Program-made: the position numbers and the translations under genes | Part shown: positions 40,215-50,655 of the stretch, one piece after another | Position numbering within the stretch: position 1 is the first letter of the stretch | Layout: each line of letters begins with the position of its first letter | The notes under the pieces: model-generated | Told to the model about the DNA's origin: nothing | The model's input: only the letters and a program-made list of their open reading frames with translations | Database searches by the model: none | Assembly: GCA_025345505.1 (NCBI GenBank) | Contig: JANVCC010009942.1 | Location: forward strand, 474,081 to 538,080 | Source: Todiramphus chloris collaris | Taxonomy: Eukaryota > Chordata > Aves > Coraciiformes > Alcedinidae | Direction of reading: 5' to 3' | Length of the DNA stretch: 64,000 bases

Positions 40215-41063
40215 TGCTGAAATTGCAGGAAGAAAATGAACCAGTGATTTATTTTAAAAGTAAACAGGGAAAACTATGGAAATTGATAGTCTGAGTCAGA
40301 AACCTCTGGGAATAAAGCTTAAAGAAGTGAAAGAAAGAAGACAACATGCAAGAAATTAATTTTCTAGTGTTAAAACAGTTTGCCTGTATGTCCAACAGCT
40401 TGCTGACATTCCAGAAGTGTCCTGCATCTCTATATACACCATGGGGATGATGAAAGACAACTTTTCTGTGCACAGAAGTTATTTTGCATTAACAGGCTAA
40501 CTATTCTGTGTATTGATCAGGAAGATGTTGAAAGGAAAAAAATGGGAGAAGAAAGAAGAATTGGGATAAAATTTATAAAAAGGAACATTGAAAGTTCCTA
40601 TCTTTACATGACCATACTGCATATGCAGATGCAAGTATAACACTTAGATTGACGTGGTCCATGTTCCCCAAATTACCTGTGAGAAGCTAAGTATATAGGA
40701 TCTTAATCAAAATAAAAATTGATGGCAGAAATTAGAGGAACAAAACAAACACTGTGATAACAAAATTTAGCATTAGTTTAATATGCAGTCTGTCCTCTAT
40801 ATTAAACTATACACTAGCAATGAAACTATAGTATTACTACTACAGTAAGATAGTAAACTACTTCTGTTGACTCTATACTGCTATGCAGCAAGGTTCTTCA
40901 TGTCAATGAATAGTATAAAAATTATTCTCAACTAAATAATGCTTTCTAAGAGAAAATTCTGCTCATAACCCTGGGAGAATGACCATAAAGAAAAAAAATT
41001 AACAACAGAAATATTTCATTACTTTTCAGGCTGTTGATTGTGCTGTAACATCTTTATCTCAGT

Positions 41064-41352
41064 ATCACAGAATGGTGGAGGCTGGAACGGATCTTTGGAG
41101 ACCATCTTGTACAGCTCTCTGCTCAAGCAGGTTGCCCAGAATCATATCTAGTTAGCTATTGAAAAATCTCCAGAGATGGAGACTCCACAACCTTCCTGGA
41201 CAACCTGCTCCAGCACTCAGTCACCCTCACAGTAAAAAAGTGTTTTCTGATGTTCAGAGTCAACCTCCTGTGTTTCAGTTTGTGCCTGTTGCCTCTTGTC
41301 CTGTCACTGGCCACCACTGGAAAAAGACTGCCTCTGTCTTCCTTACACTGGT
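41064..41352 (-). mobile_element. CR1 fragment, older copy
   Basis: Plus-strand landmarks read ATCACAGAATGGTGGAGGCT, TCCAGAGATGGAGACTCCACAACC, CAACCTGCTCCAGCACTCAGTCACCCTCAC and GTTGCCTCTTGTCCTGTCACTGG, which are the reverse of the CR1 3' UTR and ORF2 C-terminus. The tail is CACAGAATGG rather than repeated ATTCTATG, and scattered mismatches suggest greater age than the 42757 copy. The 5' break is near 41352 and is hard to place because similarity fades. Confidence 0.87.
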
Positions 41353-42756
41353 CCCATTCTTGTTACATTCTTTGTTTCCAGATTTCAGTGATGGTTTTCA
41401 AAAACTAAATTTTCTGTTCTTTCTGTCTTTGTATCTTGTTCACTTTGATTTTCCATCTTGTTTGCTCTGAAAATTGTTTTTTGAAGAGATAGTTTTTGCT
41501 AGATGCTTCTTGCATCATGGTCAGCATGGTCTGCATGGGTATAATATTTCTAACCTAATATATTCAAGAGTTTTTCCTAAAAGCTGTATTGTGAATATAT
41601 GGTCTTCTAAATATTCTGCTGATGCAATTCTGCTGTTGTTTAATTGTGACCACCTATTAGTATTTTATGCTGAGCACATTGTATTTTAATAAAACACTTC
41701 CTAATCATGCAAACAAAAGTTCTCTCCAAGTAAATTCTGCAGTTTTCTTTCTGTTATGTGGTGATCAGAAGTGAAGCACTGTGAATGAGAGGAGGAGCAC
41801 ATGGGAGAACAGTTGAAAGTAATCAGAGATCACCTCAACTTTTTCTTACATTTGCTTTCAAAAGGTTTTTTTTAATCTTTTCCTTGAATGCATATCTCAA
41901 TACTTCTTTGTATCTCCTTGTTATTCAATTAGTAAAAGAGACAAACATGCATTTTTGAAGGACTATGAAAAACCTTGTTATATAAGGTAGAGAAAAGGCA
42001 GAAGGAACCTGTGTCTTTCAAATAGTTCAGAATGACAAAGTGATAGCTGGAGATTAAAAAAATAAATCATGACATACCTCCAACCTTGGGAAGCAAAACC
42101 AGTGTTTGGCAGCAGTTGCCGGATCTTGCCACCTTCATGTAAGCTATATGCTAGAAGGAAAAAGCCCAGGCACAGCAGTTTGGATCAGCACTAGTCAAGT
42201 AAAGAATTCTTCTGTTCACAAGGATATGGGTAACAAAAAGACACATAAGCTAGTCTGAAAATAAAACTGGATAAATACTTTTGTTGTAGATATTAGAAAA
42301 TCTCTAGATGGATAACATTTGCAGCAGTTCTCATTGAAAAGTGAAGGTGTCCTCATTATCCATGATCTTACAGTGCCTAGCAGGAGTTTAATGAGGCTTA
42401 AGCAGGCATTTCCTTCTCTCTCAGTTTTTTGTTTTGTTTTTTCTTTTCCTCATAGTAAATGTTCACCATTTGATTTGCTACACAAGGAACTAGCAAGGAC
42501 ATGAGTTGCCTTTGCTCAGTGAAACTTCCATCTGGTGTTGATTCCAAGGAAAAAAACCAGGTGTTGGTGGTGACACATTTTAGGACAGTTACACAAGTCT
42601 TGTGCAAAGCACCCACTGCACAGACACTTTAGTTGTCTTTACATCCACTCTGAGCCAGAAGTCAGGAAATTTGCACTGGTCAGGGCTGTCAGCTGTAGTG
42701 GAAAACTGAGGAGGCTGTAAAAGTATTTTCCTGGCTTATTCTTTCTTTTCAGTATT
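41353..42756. other. Unique sequence, nothing recognised
   Basis: No gene or repeat recognised between two CR1 copies. Only short chance open frames are present. Confidence 0.55.
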
Positions 42757-44677
42757 GAAGCAGTGAGGGTTGAGGGCAGCCTTGGCCTTAGTGAGCATGA
42801 GATGGTGGAGTTCATGATCTTGTCTGGCAGGAACAGGATGTCAAGTAGGACCAAAACTCTGGATTTCAGGAGGGCTGACTTTGGCCTTTTCAGAAAATTG
42901 CTGGGTGAAATCTCATGGGACAGGTTACTAGAGGGCAGAGGGGCTAATGATAGTTGGTTAATATTTAAGGACCTCTTCTTCCAAGCTCAGGGCCAGTGCA
43001 TCCCAGCAGGTGGGAAATTGAAAAAGAGAGCCAGGAGACCTGAATGGTTAAGTAAGGAACTACAGAGTAGACTTAAGAGGAAGAAGAGAGTCTACAGCTC
43101 ATGGGAAGAGGGGCTGGCTACCTGGGAGGAGTATAGGACTGTTGTTAGAGAATGTAGAGAGGCAACTAGGAAGGCTAAGGCCTTGCTGGAACTCAACCTT
43201 GCAAGGGAGGTCAAGGGTAACAAAAAGGGCTTCTTCAAATATATTGCAGGAAAAGCTAAGGCTAGAGGCAACGTAGGCCCTCTGTTGAATGAGACAGGTG
43301 CCCTGGTGACAGATGACACAAAGAAGGCAGAGTTATTAAATGCCTTCTTTGTCTCTGTCTATTCTGCTGAAGACTGTCCTCAAGAGCTCCTGACACCTGA
43401 GGCACCAGAGGATAGCACGACTAAGGACTCTTCCCTGGTTGATGAGGACTGGGTTAAAGAACATCTGAGTAATCTGAACATCCATAAGTCCATGGGTCCT
43501 GATGGCATGCATCCAAGGGTGCTGAGGGAACTGGCACAGGTCATTGACTGACCACTCTCCATTATCTATAGTAAGTCATGGAACACAGGAGAGGTGCCTG
43601 GGGACTGGAGGAGGGCAAACATCACCCCAATCTTCAAAAGGGGCAAGAAGGAGGACCCTGGTAACTATAGACCAGTCAGCCTCACCTCCATCCCTGGAAA
43701 GATAATGGACCAACTTATCCTTGACACTATCCTTAGGCATGTCAAGGACAAGAGGGTCATCAGGAGCAATCAACATGGTTTTATCAAGGGGAGGTCATGT
43801 TTGACCAACCTGATAACCTTTTACGAGGACATAACCAGGTGGATAGATGATGGTAGAGCAGTGGATGTGGTTTTTCTTGATTTCTCTAAGGCATTTGACA
43901 CTGTCTCTTACAGCATCCTTCTTGCTAAACTGAGACAGTGTGGTCTGCTTGATCAGGTAGTGAGGTGGATTGGGAACTGGTTGAAGGAAAGAAGTGAGAG
44001 AACTGTGGTCAATGGGATGGAGTCCAGCTGGAGACCTGTAACCAGTGGGGTTTCACAGGGGTTGGTGCTGGGACTGGTTCTGTTTAACCTGTTCATCAAT
44101 GACCTGGATGAAGGCACAAAGAGCACTGTCAGCAAGTTTGCTGATGATACCAAGCTGGGTGGAGTGTCTGACACCCCAGCAGGCTGTGCTGCCATTCAGC
44201 AAGACCTGGACAGGCTGGAGGGTTGGGCAGAAAGAAATTTGATGAAATTCAATAAGGGCCAGTTCTGGGCCCCCCAGTTTAAGAAGGACATGGAACTGCT
44301 GGAGAGGGTCAAAGTGAAGGGTTACAAAGATGATTAAGGGAGTGGAACATCTCTCTTATGAGGATAGACTGAGGGAGCTGGGGCTTTTTAGCTTAAAGAA
44401 AAGAAGACTAAGGGGTGATTTATTCAATGTTTATAAATATATGAAGGGTGAGTGCTGGGAAGATGGAGCCAGGCTCTTCTCACTGATGCCCAATGATAGG
44501 ACAAGGGGTAATGGGTTGAAGCTGAGGCACAGGAAGTTTCATGTAAACATAAGGAAAAATTTTTTCACAGTGAGGGTGATGGAACACTGGAATAGGCTGC
44601 CCGGGGGGGTTGTGGAATCTCCCTCTCTGGAGATATTCAAGACCCACCTGGACGCGTTCCTGTGTGACCTGGTCTAG
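42757..44677 (+). pseudogene. CR1 ORF2 remnant: endonuclease C-terminus plus reverse transcriptase
   Basis: Codes for the replication protein of CR1 (endonuclease nicks the target, RT copies element RNA there). Seen in order: the LSxHEMVEF endonuclease end, the KALLELNLAREVKGNKKGF linker, [36 protein letters not shown] motif [10 protein letters not shown] (43873-43899, catalytic Asp at 43879), motif B SGVSQG (44044-44061, usual Pro changed to Ser), motif C FADD (44137-44148), and the C-terminal region ending FLCDLV. Three lesions are visible. A TGA at 43549-43551 interrupts the frame, which resumes unchanged after it. About 80-90 codons are missing between NLMKFNKG and [10 protein letters not shown] (junction about 44257), and the frame is kept there. 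An extra base near 44310 shifts the end into another frame (44330-44677). There is no genuine ATG start; the frame enters from the truncation point. Confidence 0.95.
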
Positions 44678-44760
44678 GTGATCCTGCTCTGGCAGGGGGG
44701 TTGGACTAGATGATCTCTTGAGGTCCCTTCCAGCCCTCGACATTCTATGATTCTATGATA
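42757..44760 (+). mobile_element. CR1 retrotransposon, 2-kb young copy, 5'-truncated
   Basis: The least decayed CR1 in the window. It opens inside the C-terminal part of the endonuclease domain (EAVRVEGSLG), runs through the linker and reverse transcriptase, and ends with a short 3' UTR and two ATTCTATGAT tail units at 44742-44759. The 5' UTR, ORF1 and N-terminal endonuclease are missing, as is normal for 5'-truncated CR1. Its 3' part closely matches the minus-strand copy at 59078-59790, so both come from one recent subfamily. Lesions are an in-frame TGA, an internal deletion and a 1-base insertion (see the ORF2 entry). Nothing suggests a host gene in or beside it. Confidence 0.96.
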
Positions 44761-47700
44761 ACACATAAAATTATTCAGTTCACAGGGTGTTTTCAATAAA
44801 CATTAAAAACACACGTCCTACTGGTGTTCTCAAGCTGGGATCAGAGAAATGCTCTTCCTGTGACCCTGAACAATGTGACCAATGTGTGCCCTGATACTTT
44901 ACAGTTGAGCTGGCAACCAGATACAAGCTGCAATGAAAGCTGTGTCCAGATTGTCACTGTTATGTTTTTTTTTCCTGAGAGAGTCACTCTGTTTCCTGAG
45001 TGGAAAATGGAGGAAACTCTCCCTCTCTCCACAAATAACAAAAACCCCAGGGGTCAGCCCATCTGTGCAACAAGTGGAAGATTCAAATATATTTCCTGCA
45101 TAGATTGAGTTTATTGATATGTCACTTCTACTGGAATTGTTTTGTTATGTGGAAATATGTAAATATTATTTGTCTAGATAGAAGGTGGCTTTCAGTTTGT
45201 GAGGTGGACGGTGAAGATCCTGATGTGATAAATGTTTGTGCATATTGGTGTGTGTCCAAGAAGAGTCTGAGAGTGGATGACCACTGAAGAGCCAAGAGAT
45301 GAACAGGCTCACATGTCGCAAATTTACTGATCTTCACACTGGTCAGAGTGGAATGTATTTATATGCTTAAGAATTTAAACAGGCAGGGTGTTAACTAACA
45401 GATCATGCGGCCTGACACTTGACTTATCATGGTAGACTCCTGTTAGTAGTGTGTTAGTGTCTGTCAGATTTCTAGGTGTCAATTAAACTCCATGAATACA
45501 TGAATAAATATATATGTGGATGAAATATCCAGTTACTCTGTCAGTGAAGGGCATTGGAAGAACAGAGGACTTGTATGTATCCAGCTGGACTATAGAGAGG
45601 CATGTTGGTCATACCATTCATAAACATTTTCTTTGTCAGATCTTCAAGGGAAACCTCTGAAGAAAGAGAGAATTGATAAACCCAAAACTGCTCCAGCATT
45701 CTTAAATTTTTTTCTTGTCCTTGCATAACCAAAGAAGAAACACACGTTATCTGGATCTTCACATAAAATAACCAGTGCAGTAGGAAGATGAGATGGCATA
45801 CTGAAAGTACGTGAAATATTGGTCCTGGAACTAAATTAAAATTCTATATAATCTGAAATTAATTCAGTCCTTTGCTTAAAGTAAAATTCAGGTTTGGAAT
45901 TTGCAATAAAGGTATCAAACTGGTTTTCTTTCAAAATTGAATGGTATCAACAATGCATGAAATCAAACCACCTTAGGAAGAGTATAAACAAAAAGAGGGA
46001 ATATGAAATATAGAAAAAAAGAAAGTTATGGAAGTTAAATTTCGAGTACAGGAAGTATCTTCTCATGTGTCTTTTGATTATTACCATAACAAATTTAAAT
46101 ACAAGGAAATGCTTCTACTGAGTAACAAACACAACAATCTTTCATTCCTAGCAGTTCATCTTCAGCCTGATCAAACTTTTTGGTATAAAAATGTAGATTT
46201 TTGCTTCCTGATCATTATGTCTGATTACTATTTATGTCTACCCAGACTACAGGACTTATCCTCAGACTGCATCCAGAAAGGCATATGAGAGTGCTGAATC
46301 AGTATCTTGTATACCACTGTTTCAAATCCTCCACATCCCTGAAGAGCCCTAACTTAGCATCTAGAAGTCTTCAGAGAAACTTCTCTATCTGGACATCACA
46401 GGGGCAGAGACAGATGCACTTGCAGAACATTTATCCTAGCAGTTGCCTCCGGAGTAGGACTGTACAAGGAACAGTTTCCAGACCCAGCTTGTGTATTCAA
46501 GTCTTAAAATGGAGATTTTTCAGGATTTTGTGTTCAGCATGGTAAAGAAAACTAACCTGAACTGCTACCTTAGCACAAGCTGTTGTGCAGGCTCAAGTGT
46601 CTGGTGACAAGACCTGGGACATGGCATATTGTTACAAAGGTTGTATTTAAGATTTTTCAGAGCTTTGCATTTTAATTTCATTAAAGTGTTACAATGCATC
46701 ATGAGCTGTGACTTTTGTTGTTCCCAGTAAAAACATCAGGTGTCCTTTTTAATATGATATTCAGATATTTGAATTAATTTTTTCAGAAAACAAACCCAGT
46801 ACTACAAATTAAAATTTCTGTTTCATAGGTTTTGGGTTTTTTCAATCTAACAAGAAAGATAAAAATTAAAAAAAAATAGCAAGGTTGGTCTTTAATAGAA
46901 ACTAGATGCCTAAAGAGTTATTTCCATGCTACCAGGTGTTATTACACACCTGAAAACTTAGGATTCTAGTGTGGGAAATGCTACAGATGATAATTAGAAT
47001 CAATCCTATATTTTACAATACCTCAGTGCCAGTGCAAGTTGTCAGAAAATAATCACTAGGCAGACACTCCTCTTCTGGCACTTCTCAGAACCTCAGAAGT
47101 CATAACTAAAAATTAGCACAGATAACTGTACAGGAATATGGTCTGTTCCATGCTGCTCAGACAACAAGACTATATTATTTTGGAAGCACATTTTTTAATG
47201 ATGATAAAGGCACTAAATTGTTACGCTAAATAAGCAATCACTAATGAGCTTGATTCAGAAGATTTTTTAAAAACACAGAAAGTTTTACAGATTTCTTGCA
47301 GACAGTGTGCTGTGCTCTGAAGTTCTCCCCTTGAGTCTAAGCAGGGCCACTGTAACGCTATCTTATTACCTCTGTGGGTCAATGAAAGAATCCAGATATT
47401 CAGAGACACTCAACAAAAAAATTACTGTCAGACATACTACTGCTCATTTTTGTGCACACAATTATTGTACCCATATTATATTAATTCATAAGTGGGAGCA
47501 AAGATGAATGAGTATAATTTTTCCTGATGTCCCCTATATCACATAATGTTAAATTTCTCTCCCTTATCCCCGCTGAGCTCCTGGTAACTTGCACTTCAGT
47601 GACATACAGCTTGTACATGTTAAAATACTTGCCAGAAAAGCAGACTATGCTTGAAGATAACAAGTAATGGAGCATTTATCACTTCCCTTGAAATGTCATT

Positions 47701-47907
47701 CCAGTGATTAAACATAATTACTGTTTAAAAGATGAGTTCAATGTTTTAAAATTTGTCTAACTTCAGTTTACATGGTTTCATCTCCGAGCCACTGATTTCT
47801 CTTGTGCCATTCTCATTGCTGTGTTGGTGGTTGCTGCAGCACTGAAATGGGTTTTCATAGAGATTTTGTGCCATCACACCTAGATAGAGCCATGGCTGAT
47901 GTTACTT
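44761..47907. other. Unique AT-rich sequence, nothing recognised
   Basis: No gene or repeat recognised. Open frames are all about 105 codons or fewer and give no familiar motif. Confidence 0.55.
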
Positions 47908-47978
47908 GGTGTTAAAGATAATCTTGCTTTGAACAGGAAGTAAAACTTGATGATTTCCAGAGGTCTCTTGCAACCATT
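47908..47978 (+). mobile_element. CR1 3' UTR stub
   Basis: About 70 bases resembling the CR1 3' end in forward direction: CTTGCTTTGAACAGGAAG, then ACTTGATGATTTCCAGAGGTCTCTTGCAACC, against the usual GACTAGATGATCTCCAGAGGTCCCTTCCAACC-type ending. No tail repeats remain. The several mismatches suggest an old insertion, and the left boundary is uncertain. Confidence 0.68.
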
Positions 47979-48374
47979 AGAAGAAAGGAATAAATACTCA
48001 GTTAATAAATTTCTGTCTCTTTGTCTTCTGACTAAAATTCTTAGCCTTCCCCTGATACTTCCTCATAAAGATCTTGCCAGAAGCTCAAACTAAGGTGTAC
48101 ATAGCAAGCTATTTCTCAGAGACTGTGAACCAAGCTATTCACTTAAATTCAAAACACAGAGGTTTTTCCTCCCCTCACCCCAAACCTAAAGTACTCATTG
48201 ACACATTTCCTAAAGCTCCTAGATTCTTTTCCTGGGGCACTTTTGTGTAATACAATTTGTATCAATCTTTCTCATGCAAAAGATGACATTTCCCTTCTCC
48301 AAGCAGTACATTACCCCATTGCAAATATTAATCAGGAGATACTACTGCAAAAAAATATAATCCTGTCACATTAG
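47979..48374. other. Unique spacer between CR1 copies
   Basis: About 400 bases with no recognisable feature. Confidence 0.5.
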
Positions 48375-50655
48375 TCACAGAATCATTAAGGTTGGAAAAG
48401 ACCTCAAGATCATCAAGTCCAACCAACAACCCAACACTACCATGACCGCTACATCATGTCCTGAAGTGCATGTCTACATATTTTTTTCTCCCTGAGCAGC
48501 CTGTTCCAATGCCTAATGACTCTTTCAGTATAGAAATGTTTGCTAATGTCTAATCTAAGCCTCCCCTGGCAACTTAAGCCCATTACCTGTCATCCTAATG
48601 CTAATTACTTAGGAGAAGAGACCAATACCACCTCACAACAAGCTGTTTTCAGGTAATTGCAGAGAGCAATATGGTGTCCCCTCAGCTTCCTCTTTTCCAG
48701 AATAAACAACTCCAGTTCTCTCAGCCACTCCTCATAAGACATGTTCTCCAGACCCTCTGCCAGATTTGTTGTCCTTCTCTGGACCCATGCCAGCACTTCA
48801 ATGTCTTTCTCATGCTGTAGTGCCCAAAACTGAACATAATACTCAAGTTGCAGCCTCACCAGTGTCGAGTATAGGGGCACAATCACTTCCCTACTCCTGC
48901 TGATCATGCTACTTTTTGATACAGACAGGATTCTGTTGGCCTTCTTGGCCACCTGGGCACACTACTGGCTCATATTCAGCTGGCTGACAATCAACACCCC
49001 CAGGTCCTTTTCTGTCAGGCAGCCTTCCAGCCACTCTTCCCCAGGCCTGTGGTGTTGCCTGGGGTTGTGACCAACGTAAAGAAACTGGAGCTTGGCCTTT
49101 TTAAACCTCATAGAGTTGACCTTGGCTTATCAAATATCCAGCCTGTCCCGACCCCTCTGTAGAGCCTTCCTACCCTCTATCAGATCAACACTCATTTTCT
49201 CAAGTTTGATGTCATCTGCAAACTTACCAAAGGTTCACTCAATCCCCTTGTCCAGATCATTGATAAAGTTATTAAACATGGCTGGCTCCAAAAACCAAAC
49301 CCTGGGTGACACCACTGGTGATTGGCTGTGAATAGGATTTAACTCTGTTCACCACAATTCTCTGGGCTCAGCTCTTCAGCCAGTTTTTAAACCAGCAAGA
49401 GTACACATGTCTATGCCATGAGTCACCAGCTTCTCCAGTAGAATGCTGTGGGAGACGGTGGCAAATGTCTTACTGAAGTGTAGGTAGACAACGTCTACAG
49501 ACTTTCCCTCGTCCGCTAGGTGGGTCGCCTGGTCATAGAGATCAGGTTGGTCAAGCATGACCTCCTTTCATGAACCCATGTTGGCTGGGTCTGTTACCCT
49601 GGTTATCTTCTGTGTGCTGTGTGAGTGCACACAGGATGAAATTTCCATAATCTTACCTAGTACTGAGGTCAGGCTGACAGGCCTGTAGTTCCCTGGATGG
49701 CCCTTCTTGTAGATGGGTATCACATTGGCAAGCTTCCAGTCATCTGGAACCTCCCTTGTTAACCAGGACTGCTGATAAATGATGGAGAGAAGCTTGAAGA
49801 GCTCCTGTGACAGCTCCCTCAGCACTCTCAGATCAATTGCATCTGGCTGCTTAGACTTGTGAGCATCCTAGCAGGTCATTAACTGTTTCCTTCTGGATTA
49901 CAAGGGGCTTATTCTGCTCTCCATCCCCGTCTTCCAGCCCAGGGGGCTGAATATCCTGAGGATAACTGGTCTGACTGTTAAAGACAGAGGCAAAGAAGTC
50001 ATTCAGTACCTTAGCCTTTTCCTCATCCTTGGTGGCAATGTTCCCCTCTGCATCCAGTAACGAGTGGGGGATCTTGGTTGTCTTTTTGTTGTTAATGTAT
50101 TTGTGAACCCTCTTTTTATTATTTCTTATGACAGTGGCAGGTTGATTTCTACCTGGACTTTTACTTTTCTGACGTTCTCTCTGCATGATCTAATGAGGTC
50201 CCTATACTCTGAGTTGCCTGCTCCTTTTTCCAAAGGTGGTAAATCCTTCTTTTTTTTTCCTGAGCCCCAGCAACAGCTCCCTGTTCAGCCCAGACAGTTA
50301 TCTTTTCTGCCATTTTGTCTTATGGCACAGGGGGACAGCCTGCTCTTGTGCTTTTAAGATTTTTTTCTTGCATAACATTCATCATCCCTGGACCCCTTTG
50401 TCCTTCAGGACCATCTCCCAAGAGACTCTTGCAACCAGTGTCCTTGAATAGGCCAAAGTCTGCCCTCTGAAAGTCCATGGTAGTGGTTCTGCTGACCCCC
50501 CTCATTACTTCACTAAGGATCAAGAAATCTAGCATTTCATGGTTGCGAAGTCCAAGATGGCTTCTGAGCACCACATCACCCACTGCCTTCTGTTTGTAAA
50601 CAGCAGGTCTAGTGAGGCACCTCTTCTGGTAGGCTCACTTATCAGCTTGATCATG
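48375..50655 (-). mobile_element. CR1 retrotransposon, 2.3-kb copy of a distinct subfamily
   Basis: The longest CR1 in the window, on the minus strand. Its 3' end (plus-strand TCACAGAATCATTAAGGTTGG, then CATCAAGTCCAACCAACAACCC) lacks ATTCTATG repeats and marks a different subfamily from the 42757 copy. Reading leftward from 50655 one meets the endonuclease motif LDLLFTN (near 50600), the SRTTTMDFQRADFGLF block, the linker, RT and the C-terminal region, then the 3' UTR. The 5' break near 50655 falls inside the endonuclease domain. The copy is more decayed than the one at 42757, with at least five separate open fragments. Confidence 0.95.
48605..50640 (-). pseudogene. CR1 ORF2 remnant with inactivated RT motif A
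   Basis: Broken CR1 endonuclease/RT. The open pieces in coding order are 50583-50320 (endonuclease C-terminus), 50186-49851 (linker with NNKKRVHKYINNKK and ATKDEEKAKVLNDFFASVF), 49825-49568 ([48 protein letters not shown]), 49558-49376 (RT motif A region) and 48952-48605 (C-terminal region). Motif A reads VYLHFSKTFATV: the catalytic Asp is His (codon at 49480-49478) and the conserved second Asp is Ala. A recognisable FADD motif C survives near 49205-49224 in another frame. Frameshifts or stops separate the pieces, so no enzyme can be made. Confidence 0.93.

Larger units (their letters stand above)
34571..41063. other. Unique AT-rich sequence with A-rich and T-rich simple repeats
   Basis: No gene recognised. 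Low-complexity ACAAA-rich tracts lie at about 38684-38735 and 38871-38915, a 12-base tandem at 38147-38178, and a T29 run at 40183-40211. Open frames are short and unplaced. Confidence 0.55.

Noticed and set aside
44480..44743. An 87-codon antisense frame inside the 42757 CR1 that aligns along its length with the antisense frame 59108-59371 of the other young copy
   Set aside because: The similarity follows from the near-identity of the two CR1 copies on the sense strand. There is no evidence of an antisense gene.
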